A DNA stretch of 49,717 bases, taken from a virus. A model generated the notes under the pieces. That model worked only from the letters and a program-made list of their open reading frames with translations, ran no database searches and was not told the origin of the DNA. The stretch lies in IMG/VR virus record IMGVR_UViG_3300042301_003072, positions 1 to 49,717 of that record. The stretch is one strand, 5' to 3'. A program made the translations under genes and the position numbers. Below are positions 7,072 to 14,742 of this stretch, in pieces (position 1 is the stretch's first letter; each line of letters starts with the position of its first letter).

Positions 7072-7248
7072 TTAGTCGGTGATTTTCCAGATGGCTAGTC
7101 TAGCCTTTGGATTATCTTTTTCCATTTTCTTGAGTATAGCCTTTGCCATTAGCAAAGTTCTAAACAAGGCTGGTTTAGGGTTTTCATCTGAGCCTGTGAC
7201 ACAGATTTGGACTTTCCCTTTTTCACTCAGGGCGACTATTGAATACAT
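7072..7248 (-). CDS. Small basic hypothetical protein
   Basis: 58 residues, lysine-rich, with a beta start (MYSIVALSEKGKVQI) and a helical second half. GAGGAGG lies within the end of the gene upstream and the ATG is 2 nt after that stop, so the pair is translationally coupled. Function unknown. Confidence 0.6.
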   Translation of the reverse strand: MYSIVALSEKGKVQICVTGSDENPKPALFRTLLMAKAILKKMEKDNPKARLAIWKITD

Positions 7249-7250
7249 TG

Positions 7251-7433
7251 CTATACCTCCTCATCAAACTCGGTGTGCCAAAGTTCGTCTGGGATAGACC
7301 AAACAGTTTCCAACTCCGTAAGTCTTGTCCGTAGTAGCGACAGGACTTTCTCTTTTGGCTTTGGTAGCCAAGTGTCATCAGCAAGGACATCTGCGATAAC
7401 TGTCTTGTATGACTTGATTACTTCTTCTAGCAT
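7251..7433 (-). CDS. Hypothetical protein, 60 residues
   Basis: Small acidic helical protein with no recognised domain. First gene of a two-gene unit behind cassette copy 8. Confidence 0.6.
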   Translation of the reverse strand: MLEEVIKSYKTVIADVLADDTWLPKPKEKVLSLLRTRLTELETVWSIPDELWHTEFDEEV

Positions 7434-7512
7434 TTTTCTCCTAGTTGATTGATGGCACGAACCACCCTGTACAGGCAGGGTACAGGGCAGTTCGCTATTC
7501 AGTTATGTCTTA

Positions 7513-7592
7513 ATTGTTTCATAGATACGGCACTTAGTCAAACTGGGAAACGGGTAATCTTCTAGTTGTTTAATTTTGTTTTTATTAATTTT
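7513..7592 (-). promoter_or_regulatory. Expression cassette, copy 8
   Basis: Serves 7251 and 7072. -35 TTTGAC at 7542-7537, 18-nt spacer, -10 AACAAT at 7518-7513. A long leader stem (7494-7458, CGAAC plus CCCTGTA arms) begins 18 nt after the -10. Identical to copy 6 across 83 nt, including the normally variable spacers. Confidence 0.85.
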
Positions 7593-7646
7593 TTAAACCA
7601 GCACCAAGAACCTAACCCTTTCGGGCTAGGCTCTCGGCACTATGGT

Positions 7647-7994
7647 TTAGAACTGCTTAGCCATTTCAGCCATAATTTCTATGGCTCTGGCGTAGTTGTC
7701 GTCAAGGGACAAAGTTTCTCCCCTTGCGTTTGTTCCACCTGTGAACACTGCGTCACCAACGATTGGGCTAGATGCTCCCAACATTTCGTAGAAACGGGTT
7801 GCCACCTTGTTTAGTGGTAGGGATTTGAGTAACCCTTCATCATCAACCCAGAAATCTAGGTGTGGCTGAATAGTTACGTGGGTAAACCAGCCACCTACGG
7901 CTGACTTGATAGCGTTTGAGATTTCCGTTTCTGGAACTTCAATTCGCTCGGTGGTGTTGTCCGTACGGACAACTAAAGCGTGAATAGTGTTCAC
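7647..7994 (-). CDS. DUF3846-like protein
   Basis: 115 residues. The order of segments (AIKSAVGGWFTHV, then a VDDEGLLKSLPLNKVAT segment, then SSPIVGDAVFTGG) matches the DUF3846 family, common in phages and plasmids and of unknown function. Soluble, with no catalytic motif. Single gene behind cassette copy 9. Confidence 0.7.
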   Translation of the reverse strand: MNTIHALVVRTDNTTERIEVPETEISNAIKSAVGGWFTHVTIQPHLDFWVDDEGLLKSLPLNKVATRFYEMLGASSPIVGDAVFTGGTNARGETLSLDDNYARAIEIMAEMAKQF

Positions 7995-8054
7995 GGCAGT
8001 TTCCTAACTGTTAGGGTTTGGGTGGTGCTTTGGGTAGATACGCTACCCGAGACA

Positions 8055-8134
8055 AGTCTTTCATACTTTCTCAAATAGGTCAAATGAGGAGCTCGGTAAT
8101 CTTCTAGTTGTTTTCTTTTGTTTTTATTAATTTT
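8055..8134 (-). promoter_or_regulatory. Expression cassette, copy 9
   Basis: Serves 7647. -35 TTTGAC at 8084-8079, 18-nt spacer, -10 AAGACT at 8060-8055. Hairpin 8048-8032 (GGGTAG/CTACCC), the same sequence as copy 1. Confidence 0.85.
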
Positions 8135-8185
8135 TTGAAAGCCACCAACCCTGCTCACCTTTTCAGGTGGCAGGGCTGGCAGTGC

Positions 8186-8668
8186 TTACCAAGCAGCCAT
8201 AGCAGGAACTACAACGCTAGTTCCAACAATTAGGGTAGAGAGAATAACCCAAGGTCCTAGTGGAATTGAGTATATTTGTTGTTTCATAATAACTCGGTAG
8301 GTAATCTCAATAAGAGCAAACCCTAGTGCTATTGGAATAATTAGTAAAGAAGCAACAGGGGAGTAAAGGCTAACTGCCAACATAACTCCAAGTAGCAACT
8401 TTATATCGCCCATTCCAATATAACCATAGTAGTTTAGGAACATTCCAAGAATGAACACTGCCAAAGGTATTCCAACTGCCAGCAGTAGATTTAGCCAACT
8501 TTGGTTAGCAATATTTACAACTAGAACGGATAGGAATGATGTAGCAACAAACGGCAGAACTATTTTGTTTGGTAAGCGGTGCTGTTCGTAGTCAATGACT
8601 ACAAGGGGTAGCGTGATAACCGCAAGATACGCAAGCGGTAAGAGAGAAATAATATCTATAATAGACAT
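8186..8668 (-). CDS. Prepilin peptidase, A24 family
   Basis: 160 residues and strongly hydrophobic, with about five membrane spans. It has both catalytic aspartates of the aspartyl prepilin peptidases: Asp26 in VIDYEQHRLPNK and Asp88 in GMGDIKLL. The length fits the short form that lacks the N-methyltransferase domain (TadV/CpaA/FlaK-like). In bacteria it cleaves type IV or Flp prepilins at the inner membrane. A complete copy in a phage, as a single gene behind a standard cassette, is unusual. It might mature or interfere with host pili. Confidence 0.85.
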   Translation of the reverse strand: MSIIDIISLLPLAYLAVITLPLVVIDYEQHRLPNKIVLPFVATSFLSVLVVNIANQSWLNLLLAVGIPLAVFILGMFLNYYGYIGMGDIKLLLGVMLAVSLYSPVASLLIIPIALGFALIEITYRVIMKQQIYSIPLGPWVILSTLIVGTSVVVPAMAAW

Positions 8669-8715
8669 TATGTTCCTTTCTGGTTGGTTTGGTGTAGAGA
8701 GTTCTCTACGCTAGT

Positions 8716-8795
8716 AGTCTTTCACATCTCGCCGCATAAGTCAAACGGGCGACCGGGTAATCTTCTAGTTGTTTTCTTTTGTTTTTATTAATTTT
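8716..8795 (-). promoter_or_regulatory. Expression cassette, copy 10
   Basis: Serves the prepilin peptidase at 8186. -35 TTTGAC at 8745-8740, 18-nt spacer, -10 AAGACT at 8721-8716. Hairpin 8709-8694 (7-bp GTAGAGA stem, 2-nt loop as drawn) begins 6 nt after the -10. Confidence 0.85.
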
Positions 8796-8841
8796 TTAAA
8801 CCCCAGCCAGACCCTACCTTTCGGTAGGGCTGACTTTTTGG

Positions 8842-9150
8842 TTAGTTGTGGAGCAACTCAGCCAAGTTTTTTGGTGTCCAATGTAAATCTCTCTCAATTT
8901 TGAGACCCATTGGACCAACAACGCCTTCCAGCTCTGCTAGCGAGAAGTAGCCAAGTTCTTTCTCAAATCCGTCAACAAGACCGAAGAAAGTGTCTGTTCC
9001 GTCAAATTCTGCGGCATACCAAGTCCAGTTGGACCAAGGGCAGAAGAACTTGACTGTTGCCATAACCTCAGATAAGTTGCTATCTTCGGTTTCTCGCCAT
9101 TTAGCGAGTTTTGCTTTTTCAGATTCAGGTAGTAGTTCCACCTTTATCAT
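8842..9150 (-). CDS. DUF2958 protein
   Basis: 102 residues. The core CPWSNWTWYAAEFDG, then DTFFGLVDGFEKELGYFSL, then IERDLHW matches DUF2958, a small family found on plasmids, integrative elements and phages. Biochemical role unknown. Single gene behind cassette copy 11. Confidence 0.8.
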   Translation of the reverse strand: MIKVELLPESEKAKLAKWRETEDSNLSEVMATVKFFCPWSNWTWYAAEFDGTDTFFGLVDGFEKELGYFSLAELEGVVGPMGLKIERDLHWTPKNLAELLHN

Positions 9151-9192
9151 CTCCTAGTTGTAGGGTGTTGCCTGCGGACCATCCGCATAACA

Positions 9193-9272
9193 ATTCTTTC
9201 ACACTTAGCCGCATAACGCAAACTGGGTCGGCGGTGATCTTCTAATTGTTTAATTTTGTTTTTATTAATTTT
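9193..9272 (-). promoter_or_regulatory. Expression cassette, copy 11
   Basis: Serves 8842. -35 TTTGCG at 9222-9217, 18-nt spacer, -10 AAGAAT at 9198-9193. The GATTAC box reads GATCAC here. Hairpin 9187-9173 (TGCGGA/TCCGCA). Confidence 0.8.
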
Positions 9273-9322
9273 TAAATGCGAGAAACCTAGCCTGCCCTTT
9301 CGGGCAGACTAGGCTTTGGGAA

Positions 9323-9583
9323 CTACTTCTTCAACTCTCGGTTGGGTGCGTAGTTGCGACCTTCCCATTCGTCATCAAGAATTTCTTCTGTGATGTCAAA
9401 CTGAATGCCACGCTGGCGAAGTTCTACTAGGAAGTCGTTGGCTTCAACATCTTCTTCCAAGTAAATAAAGTCGCCATTCTTGAAGCCAAACCCTGTTGCT
9501 GAACGCTGGGCAAACGGGAACTCTTTGAGATTGACTTCCAACCAGCCGTGTCCTGGGTCGCTAATGAACTTGAACATTTTCAC
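9323..9583 (-). CDS. Conserved phage hypothetical, 86 residues
   Basis: Starts FKFISDPGHGWLEV, a sequence I associate with small phage proteins of unknown role, and ends in a basic tail. The GTG at 9583 is preferred because GGAGG lies 5 nt before it; an ATG two codons later is the alternative. Single gene behind cassette copy 12. Confidence 0.65.
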   Translation of the reverse strand: MKMFKFISDPGHGWLEVNLKEFPFAQRSATGFGFKNGDFIYLEEDVEANDFLVELRQRGIQFDITEEILDDEWEGRNYAPNRELKK

Positions 9584-9659
9584 TCTGTCCTCCTCTCGGT
9601 TGAACTAAGTGGCAGTTTAGCAAGTCTGCGTCTTGTTGTAGAGGGCTCTCTACACTACT

Positions 9660-9739
9660 AGTATTTCACACTTACGGCATTTAGTCAAACTGGCTCAGCG
9701 GTAATCTTCTAGTTGTTTTCTTTTGTTTTTATTAATTTT
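9660..9739 (-). promoter_or_regulatory. Expression cassette, copy 12
   Basis: Serves 9323. -35 TTTGAC at 9689-9684, 18-nt spacer, -10 AATACT at 9665-9660. Hairpin 9653-9638 (GTAGAG/CTCTAC core). Confidence 0.85.
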
Positions 9740-9784
9740 TATAAAAAGCAAAGAACCCCTGCCCTTTCGGGCAGAGGTCTTTTA

Positions 9785-9985
9785 CTAACTTACGCTAACC
9801 CACTTGATGGCGGTTTGTAGCAAGTGGTCGTAATCACCGCTGGTGCTTTCTGCGTAGTATTCGTCAATCTCTTCTTTGCTAACTCCTGCCTCTTTTAGGG
9901 CAGCTGAAACTCTACCCATAATTGAGTAGGCGTTTCCGTCAAGTCCTACTAACTGGACTTTGATTTCTGGGTACTTGATTTCCAT
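9785..9985 (-). CDS. Conserved phage hypothetical, 66 residues
   Basis: The pattern KVQLVGLDGNAYSIMGRVSAAL, interrupted only by ordinary residues, then AGVSKEEIDEYYAE and YDHLLQTAIKWV, belongs to a family of small proteins common in actinophages and plasmids. It has a beta-alpha-alpha fold by appearance and unknown function. Single gene with an unusually long leader (about 190 nt). Confidence 0.7.
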   Translation of the reverse strand: MEIKYPEIKVQLVGLDGNAYSIMGRVSAALKEAGVSKEEIDEYYAESTSGDYDHLLQTAIKWVSVS

Positions 9986-10175
9986 TTGTTTCTCCTAGTT
10001 GTTGATTTGTGAAAGTTAGAGGGGCAGACTATCCTACCCCTCTAACTCCGCCTTCTCGCTGTTGCCAGCCAAGCGACTTGTTGATACTTCATACCGCATA
10101 ACGGGTTACGTATTCTCGTAGCCAACCAACTACGCCAACTAAGCAGGGTCTAGATACTTAGTCAGTCTTACTTCA

Positions 10176-10257
10176 ATTGTTTCACACTCTACCGACTAAG
10201 GCAAGTTGGCTCGGCGGTAATCTTCTAGTTGTTTTTTTTTTGTTTTTATTAATTTTT
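10176..10257 (-). promoter_or_regulatory. Expression cassette, copy 13
   Basis: Serves 9785. -35 CTTGCC at 10205-10200, the weakest match; 18-nt spacer, -10 AACAAT at 10181-10176. The leader is long, with a strong stem at 10046-10015 (GTTAGAGGGG paired to its complement) far from the promoter. It may hold additional control. Confidence 0.75.
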
Positions 10258-10301
10258 TGAACTACGCCACCAACCTACCCTTTCGGGTAGGCTGGCTAGG
10301 T

Positions 10302-10520
10302 CTAGTCCTTGTTTATCAACATCTCAACCTGATTGCTGGCTTTCATAATCGCAATTCTGGTATCTACAATGAGATTTCTAACTGCGATTTGGTTTTCAGT
10401 GTGTGTTGGAAGTGTGATAACTAACCCTAGTTCTTGGTTAGTCCATAGGTCGTTGATTAGGCTGAATGCCCTTTCTAGTTCCTTTTGAGCAATTGCTAGG
10501 CGTTCTTCTGGTGCTCTCAT
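10302..10520 (-). CDS. Hypothetical helical protein, 72 residues
   Basis: Alpha-helical, moderately charged, with no recognised domain. The start overlaps the stop of the gene at 10517 (ATGA), indicating coupled translation. Confidence 0.6.
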   Translation of the reverse strand: MRAPEERLAIAQKELERAFSLINDLWTNQELGLVITLPTHTENQIAVRNLIVDTRIAIMKASNQVEMLINKD

Positions 10521-10648
10521 TCGGTTTCCTCTTCTCCGTTGATTACAAGTTCTAGTTCGTTTATTGCTTGCTCTGGTGTGATTACGCCAGCGTGGTATTG
10601 GTTGTAAATGAGTTTGATACGCTCTGCCTCTTGGTTTGTTAGTTCCAT
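10517..10648 (-). CDS. Small hypothetical protein, 43 residues
   Basis: Charged helical peptide beginning MELTNQEAERIKLIYNQYHA, with a short helix-turn-helix-like second part (GVITPEQAINELE). First gene of a coupled pair with 10302. Function unknown. Confidence 0.6.
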   Translation of the reverse strand: MELTNQEAERIKLIYNQYHAGVITPEQAINELELVINGEEETE

Positions 10649-10740
10649 TTGTATCTCCTAGTTGATTGATGGATAGGTGAGAGGGTAGGTTAGCAGTGAA
10701 AGGTATGAACGGACCTTGTTCTTCCTACCCTCTCGGTTCT

Positions 10741-10820
10741 AGTTTGCCATAGTTTGCCGCATAGGTCAAATGAGGTCGGGAGTAATCTTCTAGTTGTTTT
10801 CTTTTGTTTTTATTAATTTT
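10741..10820 (-). promoter_or_regulatory. Expression cassette, copy 14
   Basis: Serves 10517 and 10302. -35 TTTGAC at 10770-10765, 18-nt spacer, -10 CAAACT at 10746-10741. Long hairpin 10734-10679 with an 11-bp GAGAGGGTAGG stem. Confidence 0.85.
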
Positions 10821-10867
10821 TTGAAACGCCGAACAACCTACCCTTTCGGGTAGGCTGTCGGTTAGGA

Positions 10868-11362
10868 TTACCAACTGGCTTGGTAGGCAATAGAGCAATT
10901 GTGTTCTTCTTCTAACTTAATTGCTTTGTCAAGTATTTGTAAGGTACGTTTTAGGTCGTGCCAGTAATACTCGTCTATCTCGGTACTGCCGAAGAAGAAC
11001 CCTGATTGAGTAGGTAGCAATTTCTCAATCTCGTCTCCTGCTGTTGGAAGGTCTTTGATGTCTAACAAGAACTCAATGATTACTTTTAGTTCCCGTAGTT
11101 TGCCATCTCTAACAGGAATTCTTTGGCACTCATCTACTCCGTCGGCACACTCTCTAACAAACCAAGCGTGTATCTGGTTGGCTTTACGCCAATAACCTAT
11201 GGTTAGGTCTATGGTTGCGCCTGTGCTTTCACCAAACTCATCTGCTCCTGCTGGAAACAGGCTGGCTATGGTTTGGTAATTTGGTAGAACATCTTCGCTG
11301 TCTGTTCTAAAGTCCATTTTAGAGAAATACTTGCGAGCCTCTAAATACATGTCTAGTCCCAT
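10868..11362 (-). CDS. Conserved hypothetical, MGLDMYL-type family
   Basis: 164 residues from the ATG at 11362, placed 5 nt after CTAGGAG. It begins MGLDMYLEARKY and contains IGYWRKANQIHAWFV, then GVDEC, then SGFFFGSTEIDEYYW. This motif order is found in a widespread phage and bacterial family of unknown function. The conserved Trp, His, Cys and Tyr residues suggest a ligand or metal site, but no activity is established. Single gene behind cassette copy 15. Confidence 0.75.
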   Translation of the reverse strand: MGLDMYLEARKYFSKMDFRTDSEDVLPNYQTIASLFPAGADEFGESTGATIDLTIGYWRKANQIHAWFVRECADGVDECQRIPVRDGKLRELKVIIEFLLDIKDLPTAGDEIEKLLPTQSGFFFGSTEIDEYYWHDLKRTLQILDKAIKLEEEHNCSIAYQASW

Positions 11363-11409
11363 TTTTACTCCTAGTTGGGTTGGTGCTTGTGGATACTTTC
11401 CACAGGACA

Positions 11410-11489
11410 ATTGTTTCACATTTGCTTTTAGAACGCAAACGTGGCGGCTGGTAATCTTCTTGTTGTTTTATTTTGTTTTTATTAATTTT
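11410..11489 (-). promoter_or_regulatory. Expression cassette, copy 15
   Basis: Serves 10868. -35 TTTGCG at 11439-11434, 18-nt spacer, -10 AACAAT at 11415-11410. Hairpin 11403-11389 (GTGGA/TCCAC, loop TACTT in + sense). Confidence 0.85.
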
Positions 11490-11538
11490 TATAAACCCCC
11501 AGAACCCTACCTATTGCTAGGTAGGGCTTGGGTGTGAT

Positions 11539-11670
11539 TTATTGGTCGTGGTCGCAGAAGACTCTGCCACATTCTGGACACATTTGATTGTCGCAGTCGT
11601 GGCACATCTCCCACTGAGCAAGAGCCTCTTTTGAAGTTTCCTCATCACACTCTGGACAATAGACACTCAT
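11539..11670 (-). CDS. Very small zinc-finger-like protein
   Basis: 43 residues with paired cysteines in CPEC, CHDC, CPEC and a final CDHD. It is probably a two-site zinc ribbon. The ATG follows directly after the stop of 11671, whose last codons (GAGGAA) serve as ribosome-binding site. Partner or target unknown. Confidence 0.65.
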   Translation of the reverse strand: MSVYCPECDEETSKEALAQWEMCHDCDNQMCPECGRVFCDHDQ

Positions 11671-11982
11671 TTATTCCTCGGTTTCTAAGACGAAATAGCG
11701 GTGAACAAAATCCCAGACATCAAGAGGTCGGGTTGCGTATTCCTGTAAGGCATCAGCAAGGTAAGACATCTCTACCGCACCAGTGCGAGAGATTTCGGTT
11801 TTCTCAATGCCAAGCACATCATCAAAGTAGCCGATTAGTGCCAAGAAAGGCATCAGAGGGTTTCCTGCGTTTCCTGCGTCATAGTTGTGCGACCAGTGAA
11901 TTAAGCCAGCCGTATTTGTTGCGAACTCTGGGGCGTTTTCCAACAGTTCCCATTTGTCTTTTATTTCTCTCCAGTTTTCCAC
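11671..11982 (-). CDS. Hypothetical protein, 103 residues
   Basis: Soluble, aromatic, acidic protein with no recognised domain. GTG start at 11982 preceded by GAGG. Coupled to the small zinc-finger-like gene downstream. Confidence 0.6.
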   Translation of the reverse strand: MENWREIKDKWELLENAPEFATNTAGLIHWSHNYDAGNAGNPLMPFLALIGYFDDVLGIEKTEISRTGAVEMSYLADALQEYATRPLDVWDFVHRYFVLETEE

Positions 11983-12018
11983 TTTTACCTCGTTTTTCTG
12001 CGGTCTATCCGCATAACC

Positions 12019-12099
12019 AGTTTTTCACATTTTGCTGCGTAAGTCAAACTTGTCGGCTGGTAATCTTCTTGTTGTTTTATTTTGTTTTTATTAATTTTT
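12019..12099 (-). promoter_or_regulatory. Expression cassette, copy 16
   Basis: Serves 11671 and 11539. -35 TTTGAC at 12048-12043, 18-nt spacer, -10 AAAACT at 12024-12019. Hairpin 12013-11999 (TGCGG/CCGCA). Confidence 0.85.
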
Positions 12100-12139
12100 T
12101 AGAAATGCCGAGAACTTGCCCTTTCGGGCAAGTCTGGGT

Positions 12140-12451
12140 TTAGTTGCTACTCCAACTTTTTGCTATGGATAGTAGCGATTTTGCTAGTTCGGGGTCTGCT
12201 GAAACTAACCTGACTAGTTCCATAGTTGCTTTTGGTCTGTTCGGTGCTCTGCGTTCTTTGTATGGTCTTACAGGCTGGTCTAGTGGTGTGCCGTGCTTTT
12301 TTCTGCTGACCAATAAAGATTTTTTCTGTTGGCAAATTTTACAAATGCTAAACGCTTTGCCTTTGTAAGATACTTTGTAAATGTCTGCCACGCTTTTTAT
12401 GTCGTGTCCATTTACACAAATACCTCTCTCTAATAATGTTTTTTTAGTCAT
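12140..12451 (-). CDS. Zinc-binding hypothetical protein
   Basis: 103 residues. CVNGH near residue 12 and CKICQQKK near residue 37 make a CxxGH...CxxC metal site of the kind seen in small HNH-like or recombination-endonuclease-like phage proteins. The catalytic histidines of an HNH nuclease are not seen. It lacks its own cassette and probably shares the transcript of 12506. Confidence 0.6.
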   Translation of the reverse strand: MTKKTLLERGICVNGHDIKSVADIYKVSYKGKAFSICKICQQKKSLLVSRKKHGTPLDQPVRPYKERRAPNRPKATMELVRLVSADPELAKSLLSIAKSWSSN

Positions 12452-12505
12452 TTTTCTCCTCGGTTAGTTGTGTAAGCCTTTTAGACACTTGCTTAGGTGT
12501 TGGAA

Positions 12506-12895
12506 CTAGATGTCTCCGTAGTGGTCTCCGTCTGCGGCACAATCAGCGTGGAAACCCTGAACAATGTCATCTTCGTTGTCCTCGTCTCCGTCAAAGTTCT
12601 CTTTACAGATTGAGCAAGGTCGGTCAAGATACATTTCCCATTGAAGTTGGTATTCCTCTTGCCTATCTCGGATAGCCTCGTAATCAGGTGCCTCATTGTT
12701 GTCGTTGCGATAGTAGTCCTTGTCGCAAGAACAACAAGGTCTGTCCTCACACTGACAAACACTAGACACAGGCTCAACCTCTGCTGTGAAGTTTTCTAGA
12801 ACTCTCGCCCATCTAGATTTCATTTCTGGACTAGCCTTTATTCCAGCGTAAGATAGTGCCCATTTTATTTGACTTATGTCGAATTCAGATAGCAT
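12506..12895 (-). CDS. Cys-rich zinc-binding hypothetical protein
   Basis: 129 residues. The N-terminal helix region is followed by CQCEDRPCCSCD and then CSIC...HADC near the end, giving at least two probable metal sites. Acidic overall. No family is recognised. First gene of a unit with 12140, behind cassette copy 17. Confidence 0.65.
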   Translation of the reverse strand: MLSEFDISQIKWALSYAGIKASPEMKSRWARVLENFTAEVEPVSSVCQCEDRPCCSCDKDYYRNDNNEAPDYEAIRDRQEEYQLQWEMYLDRPCSICKENFDGDEDNEDDIVQGFHADCAADGDHYGDI

Positions 12896-12936
12896 TTTTA
12901 CTCCTAGTTGTAAAAGTGGATACTTTCCACATCACC

Positions 12937-13017
12937 AGTCTTTCACAAGTTTATCGGTTAGTCAAATGGGCGGAGCTGTAATCTTCTTGTTGTTTTATTT
13001 TGTTTTTATTAATTTTT
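12937..13017 (-). promoter_or_regulatory. Expression cassette, copy 17
   Basis: Serves 12506 and 12140. -35 TTTGAC at 12966-12961, 18-nt spacer, -10 AAGACT at 12942-12937. Hairpin 12930-12916, identical to that of copies 15 and 18. Confidence 0.85.
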
Positions 13018-13061
13018 TTAAAAAGCCAAATGCCCCCAACCTTTCGGTCAGGGGCTTTGGT

Positions 13062-13178
13062 TTACTCGTCGTCGTGAGTGAAGTATTTGTTAGAACACTC
13101 AATACACATACCAAGTTCTTCTGCGTGTATGTCTGCGTCTACTGGGTCGCCACAATCATTACAAGGTAGCGTTGCCAT
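13062..13178 (-). CDS. Very small zinc-ribbon-like protein
   Basis: 38 residues with CNDCGD near the N-terminus and CIECSN near residue 27, a classic CxxC...CxxC ribbon, ending in an acidic tail. Its ATG overlaps the TAA of 13178 by one base. Function unknown. Confidence 0.65.
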   Translation of the reverse strand: MATLPCNDCGDPVDADIHAEELGMCIECSNKYFTHDDE

Positions 13179-13351
13179 TAGTCCTCTACCTCAACTTCGT
13201 AAGGTCTTGCGTGGCTTTCCCAATCGTGAGTGTCGTCATTTATCCACTCTTGAGCCTCGGCTTTTGTATCAAAAGTCGGTGCCCACATTACAGGCACATA
13301 GCCGTAGCCAGACCCGTAATCTATTTCTACTTTCCAAACTGAACTGCTCAT
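13178..13351 (-). CDS. Hypothetical protein, 57 residues
   Basis: Start chosen at 13351 because AGGA stands 6 nt before that ATG. Beta-rich N-terminus (SSVWKVEIDYGSGYGYV), then AEAQEWI, reminiscent of small proteins with a double-stranded-RNA-binding-like or SPOR-like fold. No family assignment is safe. Confidence 0.6.
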   Translation of the reverse strand: MSSSVWKVEIDYGSGYGYVPVMWAPTFDTKAEAQEWINDDTHDWESHARPYEVEVED

Positions 13352-13390
13352 AACTTTTCCTCGGTTTCTGTGGATACTTTCCACACTCTA

Positions 13391-13470
13391 ATTCTTTCAC
13401 AACTTACCCGTTTAGTCAAACTTGTTGGCTGGTAATCTTCTTGTTGTTTTATTTTGTTTTTATTAATTTT
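13391..13470 (-). promoter_or_regulatory. Expression cassette, copy 18
   Basis: Serves 13178 and 13062. -35 TTTGAC at 13420-13415, 18-nt spacer, -10 AAGAAT at 13396-13391. Hairpin 13384-13370. Confidence 0.85.
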
Positions 13471-13524
13471 TTGAAAAAACCCAAACCCTCCACCATTTCT
13501 GGTAGAGGGCTCGGTTGGTAGCGG

Positions 13525-13926
13525 TTAGACTACTGCTGGCTCTTTTGGTTCAGCAAGGCTTTCCTCAAACTGCTTTTGTAGGCGTTCAGCTTCTCTGCCA
13601 AGAACTTTCTTGGACCAAGTGCCAAGTGCCTCGTTAGAAACATTGGTTCCGTAGCCGACCATACTTTTTACAAACTCAAAGTTGTAGGCAGATTTGTTTG
13701 ACCAAGTGCCGTCCTCTAACTGCTTGTTTTCGTAGTGTAGAGGTCCGTTGAGGCTTTCCCACATTTTGATACGAGCATAGACATCACCTAAGTTTTTCTT
13801 AGATACTGACCCGATACCAATAGCCATAAGTGCGAAAGCGAAGTAAGCAATAGCGTTAGCGTCGGCCTCGTCCTCTAATCTAGCGTCAATGTTTGCCACG
13901 CTTTGTGCGTTCCAATTTAGCGACAT
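13525..13926 (-). CDS. Hypothetical protein, 133 residues
   Basis: Alpha-helical soluble protein of a type I associate with actinophages (IAYFAFALMAIGIGSV, then VYARIKMWESLNGP). It ends KEPAVV, which weakly resembles the acidic-hydrophobic tails discussed for 20200 and 38204. Single gene behind cassette copy 19. Confidence 0.6.
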   Translation of the reverse strand: MSLNWNAQSVANIDARLEDEADANAIAYFAFALMAIGIGSVSKKNLGDVYARIKMWESLNGPLHYENKQLEDGTWSNKSAYNFEFVKSMVGYGTNVSNEALGTWSKKVLGREAERLQKQFEESLAEPKEPAVV

Positions 13927-13968
13927 TTTGTCTCCTCGGTTTTTGTAAGCCTTGTTGCTTACATCTTT

Positions 13969-14049
13969 ATTCTTTCAGTTTTACTGCGAATAGTCAAATG
14001 GCCGTGCTGGTAATCTTTTCGTTGTTTAATTTTGTTTTTATTAATTTTT
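13969..14049 (-). promoter_or_regulatory. Expression cassette, copy 19
   Basis: Serves 13525. -35 TTTGAC at 13998-13993, 18-nt spacer, -10 AAGAAT at 13974-13969. Hairpin 13962-13945 (GTAAGC/GCTTAC). The GATTAC flank differs slightly (CGAAAAGATTAC). Confidence 0.85.
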
Positions 14050-14098
14050 TAGAAATGCCGAAACCCCTCGCTTTTCAGCAAGGGGCTCGGTTGGAAGT

Positions 14099-14422
14099 TT
14101 ACTCGTCTCGGGGCGAGCAGGTCAGACAAACTTCGGTGTCCTCAAACTCATCTCGGACATCTTCTGGGATAAATGCCTCGCAATGATTACAAAGGTAAAG
14201 TTCATCGTCAGTGAAGTAAGACGCGGTGAAGTAGTCTTTTGCTCCGTTTGGATAATCCTCTTTACACTCTCGGCACAGCCAGAAATACATAAGTTCTTTC
14301 ATCTTGGCTGGGTCGTGAATGCCCTTTGGAATGTTCGGTGTTCTTGCCAGAATACCAATTGGGTCGCCATCGTAGTAGCCACCACAGCTGTCGCAACTAA
14401 TGTCGTAATGTGCGTCTATCAT
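14099..14422 (-). CDS. Zinc-ribbon hypothetical protein
   Basis: 107 residues with CDSCGG, CREC, CNHC and CLTC motifs, so probably two treble-clef or ribbon sites. Start overlaps the stop of 14419 (ATGA). Function unknown. Confidence 0.65.
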   Translation of the reverse strand: MIDAHYDISCDSCGGYYDGDPIGILARTPNIPKGIHDPAKMKELMYFWLCRECKEDYPNGAKDYFTASYFTDDELYLCNHCEAFIPEDVRDEFEDTEVCLTCSPRDE

Positions 14423-14556
14423 AGGGTATCGATATCCTCAACTTGCCATTCGTCTAGAACACCGTTTAGCACTTTATCTAACTCACGCACAATGTCTTTG
14501 AGACCTTCTGCTTGAATAGTGATAGTGCCTGAAATACTCACTTCAAATGTTTCCAT
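14419..14556 (-). CDS. Small hypothetical protein, 45 residues
   Basis: Begins METFEVSISGTITIQAEG. The VSISGT segment recurs in the larger protein at 14743 (VSVSISGTMTVKAP), so the two seem to share a beta-rich motif. First gene of a pair with 14099, behind cassette copy 20. Function unknown. Confidence 0.6.
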   Translation of the reverse strand: METFEVSISGTITIQAEGLKDIVRELDKVLNGVLDEWQVEDIDTL

Positions 14557-14597
14557 TTATTCCTCCTCGGATTTGAATAGGGAGTTTCCCTATAATC

Positions 14598-14678
14598 AGT
14601 TTGCCAGATTTTTACGCTTAGGTCAAACTGTGTAAACGGTAATCTTCTTGTTGTTTTATTTTGTTTTTATTAATTTTT
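14598..14678 (-). promoter_or_regulatory. Expression cassette, copy 20
   Basis: Serves 14419 and 14099. -35 TTTGAC at 14627-14622, 18-nt spacer, -10 CAAACT at 14603-14598. Hairpin 14593-14577 (7-bp ATAGGGA stem, 3-nt loop). Confidence 0.85.
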
Positions 14679-14742
14679 TTGAAACGCCAGAAACCCTACC
14701 CAGAGAGAGAGGGCTCTGGATAGGGTGGTCTGGTGTTAGAGG

